From assembly GCA_944346885.1 (NCBI GenBank), contig CALVMR010000005.1, forward strand, positions 1 to 64,000: a stretch of DNA of 64,000 nt. The letters are read 5' to 3'. Under the pieces are notes generated by a model that was not told the DNA's origin, ran no database searches, and worked only from the letters and a program-made list of their open reading frames with translations. Source of the stretch: an uncultured Clostridia bacterium. GTDB lineage: Bacteria > Bacillota > Clostridia > Christensenellales > Borkfalkiaceae. A program made the translations under genes and the position numbers. Below are positions 61,685-64,000 of this stretch, piece after piece; the stretch's first letter is position 1; every line of letters starts with the position of its first letter.

Positions 61685-62572
61685 TTATTTCAACCCTGCA
61701 ATGTTGCTTTGGTTGAGGATGTATTTTTGGAATACGATGTACATGATGATGATCGGCACCGTGATGAGGATCATGCCCGCCGAACGGACGTAGGTATCCG
61801 CATTGCCGCCGAAGTTGGGATAAAAGCTCTGCATCGCCAGCTGCAAGGTATACAGCGAATCCGACCCCGACGTCGAATACAGGATCATCGGGAAGAGGTA
61901 TTCGTTCCAAGTGCCGATAAACGTGATGATGACGTACGTCATGATGATGGGCACCGACATGGGCACCACGATCGTAACGATCTTTTTCAGTTCGCCGCAG
62001 CCGTCGATATCGGCGGCTTCGAGCACGCTGTCCGGCACGGACGCCATGTACTGTTTGACGAGGAAGATGCCGAACACGTTTACGATACCGGGGAGAATGA
62101 TACCGAGGATGTTTTTGTTGATGCCGAAAAAGATGGTTATTTGGTAGTTTGCCGAAAGCAGCACCTCGCCCGGAATCATCAGCGTTGCCAAAAGCAACAT
62201 GCTGACGACGCCTCTGCCGCGGAATTTGATCTTGGCGAGCACATAGCCGACGACCATGACGACGCACAGGCTCAAAAGCGTAAAGCCGCAGGTGTGCGCC
62301 AAACTCACGCCGAGCGCCAGATACAGCCTAGCCGATTCGATGACCGTCCAAAAGTTTTCCAGCGTGAACGCTTCAAACCAGAGGTACACCTTGCCCACTT
62401 CGGGCAAAAAATCCGGGCTGTGCGTCGCGTCGATGAGCTTGAGCCAGAAAGGCATCAGCTGCACGATCGCCACGATGGAGAGGAACACGATGCTGATGAC
62501 GTTGAATTGGATCTCCTGCCGCCGCAAACTTGCGCGCGTTTGCAGTTTTTTTACCGAAATCGCCTCACTCAA
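61685..62572 (-). CDS. Carbohydrate ABC transporter permease, MalG type (CUT1)
   Basis: 295 residues from a TTG at 62572, which has GGAGG nine bases upstream and overlaps the stop of the other permease. Six membrane helices; the EAA loop EAADIDGCGELKKIVTIVVP contacts the ATPase. Imports an oligosaccharide with the partner permease and the binding protein; the ATPase subunit is not in the window, and CUT1 systems often share a distant MsmK-type ATPase. Confidence 0.9.
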   Translation of the reverse strand: MSEAISVKKLQTRASLRRQEIQFNVISIVFLSIVAIVQLMPFWLKLIDATHSPDFLPEVGKVYLWFEAFTLENFWTVIESARLYLALGVSLAHTCGFTLLSLCVVMVVGYVLAKIKFRGRGVVSMLLLATLMIPGEVLLSANYQITIFFGINKNILGIILPGIVNVFGIFLVKQYMASVPDSVLEAADIDGCGELKKIVTIVVPMSVPIIMTYVIITFIGTWNEYLFPMILYSTSGSDSLYTLQLAMQSFYPNFGGNADTYVRSAGMILITVPIIIMYIVFQKYILNQSNIAGLK

Positions 62573-63587
62573 TGTTCGATTCCTCCTTCCCCGCAAGGAG
62601 CTTTTGGAATACGGATACGATCAGGATAAACAGGAACAGCACAAACGCATACGCGCATCCCTGCCCGATGCGGGCGGGCGCATTGAACACCGATTTGTAG
62701 ATGAGCAGCATGACAGACTGCGTGCTGTTTGCGGGCCCGCCGTCCGTGACCAGCTGCATGGGGCCCAAGATCTTGAATCCGTCTATGATGGAGAGCAGCG
62801 TGTTCAGCACCAGCGCGTTTTTCATCAGAGGGAAGATCACGCGGAGAAAGATGCGGAAGCGGCTTGACGTTTCCAAGCTGGCTGCCTCCTCGTACGTTTC
62901 CGGTATGGAGACGAGCGTGGAATAATAGATGAGCATCTTTTGGCAGAACCCGAAGAAAAACGGCACCACCATCAGCGCCCAGATCGCCGTGTTCGGATCT
63001 TCGAACCATGCAACGGGCGAACCGCCGCAGGCAATGATGAGCTGGTTGACGACGCCCGTGTTATCCGATTGGAACAGCGTGCTCGTGATATCCGCGCCCA
63101 CGACCGCCGAAACCAGCGAGGGCCAGAACAGCAGCGCCAAAAAGAGCTTGCCGCCGCGGCGGATCGCCTTGATGAGAAAGGCGCACAAAATGCCCATCAG
63201 GTTGTTGCCGACCATCATGACGGCGGTCCAGATCACGGTCACTTTCATGCCGTTCCAAAAGGCTTCCGCCTGCGAACTGCCCACCGTAAAAATGTTTATG
63301 TAATTATCGAAACTGATGTTGTGCACGAAATCGAAGCCGTAGCCGCCGCGCATATCGGTAAAGCTCGTGGCAAACGCCCACAGCAGCGCCACCACAAAAA
63401 AGACGCACCACCAGATCAGCGGGATGCCGATCAGCGAATAAGCCAAGATCTCCTTTTTATAGCGCTGGCGGAAGGGCTTTTTTTTCGGCTTTCCCTCCGC
63501 TCCCCGCACGGGCGCGGCGCCGATCGGCTCCGCCGAGGCGTTTTCCGCAGCAAGGTCTTCCCGTTCGAGGCTCTCGTTGTTTTGCAT
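62565..63587 (-). CDS. Carbohydrate ABC transporter permease, MalF/UgpA type (CUT1)
   Basis: 340 residues. A 45-residue charged N-terminus precedes six helices (LAYSLIGIPLIWWCVFFVVA first). EAA loop EEAASLETSSRFRIFLRVIFP is present. ATG at 63587 with AAAGGGGG upstream. It overlaps the MalG-type gene by eight bases. Confidence 0.9.
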   Translation of the reverse strand: MQNNESLEREDLAAENASAEPIGAAPVRGAEGKPKKKPFRQRYKKEILAYSLIGIPLIWWCVFFVVALLWAFATSFTDMRGGYGFDFVHNISFDNYINIFTVGSSQAEAFWNGMKVTVIWTAVMMVGNNLMGILCAFLIKAIRRGGKLFLALLFWPSLVSAVVGADITSTLFQSDNTGVVNQLIIACGGSPVAWFEDPNTAIWALMVVPFFFGFCQKMLIYYSTLVSIPETYEEAASLETSSRFRIFLRVIFPLMKNALVLNTLLSIIDGFKILGPMQLVTDGGPANSTQSVMLLIYKSVFNAPARIGQGCAYAFVLFLFILIVSVFQKLLAGKEESNIE

Positions 63588-63603
63588 ACTGCCCCCTTTT
63601 TTT

Positions 63604-63632
63604 CGCGCGGGGCGGCGCAGCCGCCCCGCGCG
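63604..63632 (-). other. Stable hairpin between the binding-protein and permease genes
   Basis: 13-bp stem CGCGCGGGGCGGC/GCCGCCCCGCGCG with GCA loop and no U-tract. In ABC operons such hairpins usually protect the 3' end of the binding-protein message and keep permease expression lower. Confidence 0.6.
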
Positions 63633-63641
63633 GTTCTATGC

Positions 63642-64000
63642 TCAGTAGATGTCGTTGAGCGCAAGCTTTATGCGGTTGTTCAGCGCCGTGCACTCCAAAT
63701 CGATCTCCTCACTGCTAACTTTTTGCTGCACGAGGTTGGTCAAAAAGGTGCCGAGCTCCGTTTCGATATCCGTCCAAATAGGCGAACCGGGGCGGACGAC
63801 CGCATCGTCCAGCTGATCGATGAACACCTGCCACACGTCGCCCGAATAGAACTCGTCTTCCAAAGCGGTAACGGTGGTCGGGATCAGGTTCTGCGGCGTG
63901 GAAAACGCCAGCTGGTAAGTATCGTTTGCAGTGATAAAGGAGACGAAATCCGCCGCCAAAGCGGAATCGGCGTTGTTGGTCACCACGAGGCTGTACAGCC
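63642..64000 (-). CDS. Extracellular sugar-binding protein, C-terminal part
   Basis: About 119 C-terminal residues; the gene continues past the window edge. LYSLVVTNNADSALAADFVSF, then QLAFSTPQNLIPTTVTALED, and a final helical segment with FIDQLDDAVVRPGSPIWTDI match the end of CUT1 solute-binding lipoproteins (SBP_bac_1/8). It captures the sugar for the two permeases encoded next. Confidence 0.85.
   Translation of the reverse strand, partial: LYSLVVTNNADSALAADFVSFITANDTYQLAFSTPQNLIPTTVTALEDEFYSGDVWQVFIDQLDDAVVRPGSPIWTDIETELGTFLTNLVQQKVSSEEIDLECTALNNRIKLALNDIY

Noticed and set aside
57632-62629. A 1665-codon plus-strand open frame opposite the GxGYxYP and permease genes
   Set aside because: It is antisense to five well-supported genes, has arginine/histidine/valine-rich composition typical of GC-rich shadows, and no ribosome binding site or known domain.

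Overview
The window looks like chromosomal DNA of a GC-rich, probably uncultured Clostridia-type Bacillota. The evidence is a CIRCE-controlled hrcA-grpE-dnaK-dnaJ operon, an obgE/yhbY/nadD-yqeK/rsfS neighbourhood, strong AGGAGG-type ribosome binding sites, SigA-type promoters close to TTGACA-N17-TATAAT, a BclA-like collagen protein and several lipoproteins with classical lipoboxes. Many intergenic gaps hold GC-rich hairpins or short tandem repeats. No rRNA, CRISPR array or intact insertion sequence is visible.

Layout: 1-2.3 kb, topoisomerase IV genes (parC cut by the edge, parE). 2.7-6 kb, a micro-protein/double-HTH regulator pair, a lysophospholipase-like hydrolase and a MurG homologue. 6.1-11.2 kb, the class I heat-shock operon. 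11.6-15.8 kb, a membrane glycosyltransferase, then pyrimidine-nucleoside phosphorylase and deoC for deoxynucleoside salvage. 15.8-21.1 kb, ribosome-assembly and NAD genes (rsfS, nadD-yqeK fusion, yhbY, obgE) and nth. 21.2-25.6 kb, a DUF3343/cysteine-desulfurase divergent pair and small unknown proteins. 25.75-25.87 kb, a cluster of DnaA boxes.

26.3-28.9 kb is an AT-richer island beside a tRNA-Arg gene: a gamma-class adenine methyltransferase overlapped by a probable restriction endonuclease, with two extra copies of the tRNA 3' end in front. 29-32.6 kb holds rarA and a PTPS-related membrane protein. 33-38.5 kb holds a glycosyltransferase, a collagen-like surface protein and two surface lipoproteins. 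38.9-45.5 kb holds a short alaS, cysE, a DeoR regulator, a metalloprotease-like membrane protein and cysK; cysE and cysK together give cysteine synthesis. 45.6-47.1 kb is mostly without recognisable genes but contains a strong orphan promoter.

47-54.3 kb contains a CBS-like protein, an epimerase plus an EFR1 flavodoxin/ferredoxin protein, acetyltransferase, PRC-barrel and phospholipase-C-like genes. 54.5-55.6 kb is a tRNA cluster (Val, Gly, Cys, Leu, with an acetyltransferase inside). 55.8-56.6 kb is an HTH-MntA/HepT toxin-antitoxin pair lying between two imperfect 98-bp direct repeats. 56.9-64 kb is a CUT1 sugar ABC transporter operon (binding protein cut by the edge, two permeases) followed by two exported GxGYxYP-type proteins. 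The most notable points are the flanked HTH-MntA/HepT module, the restriction-modification island with repeated tRNA ends, the GxGYxYP transporter operon, the DnaA-box cluster and the orphan transcription unit near 46.2-46.9 kb.
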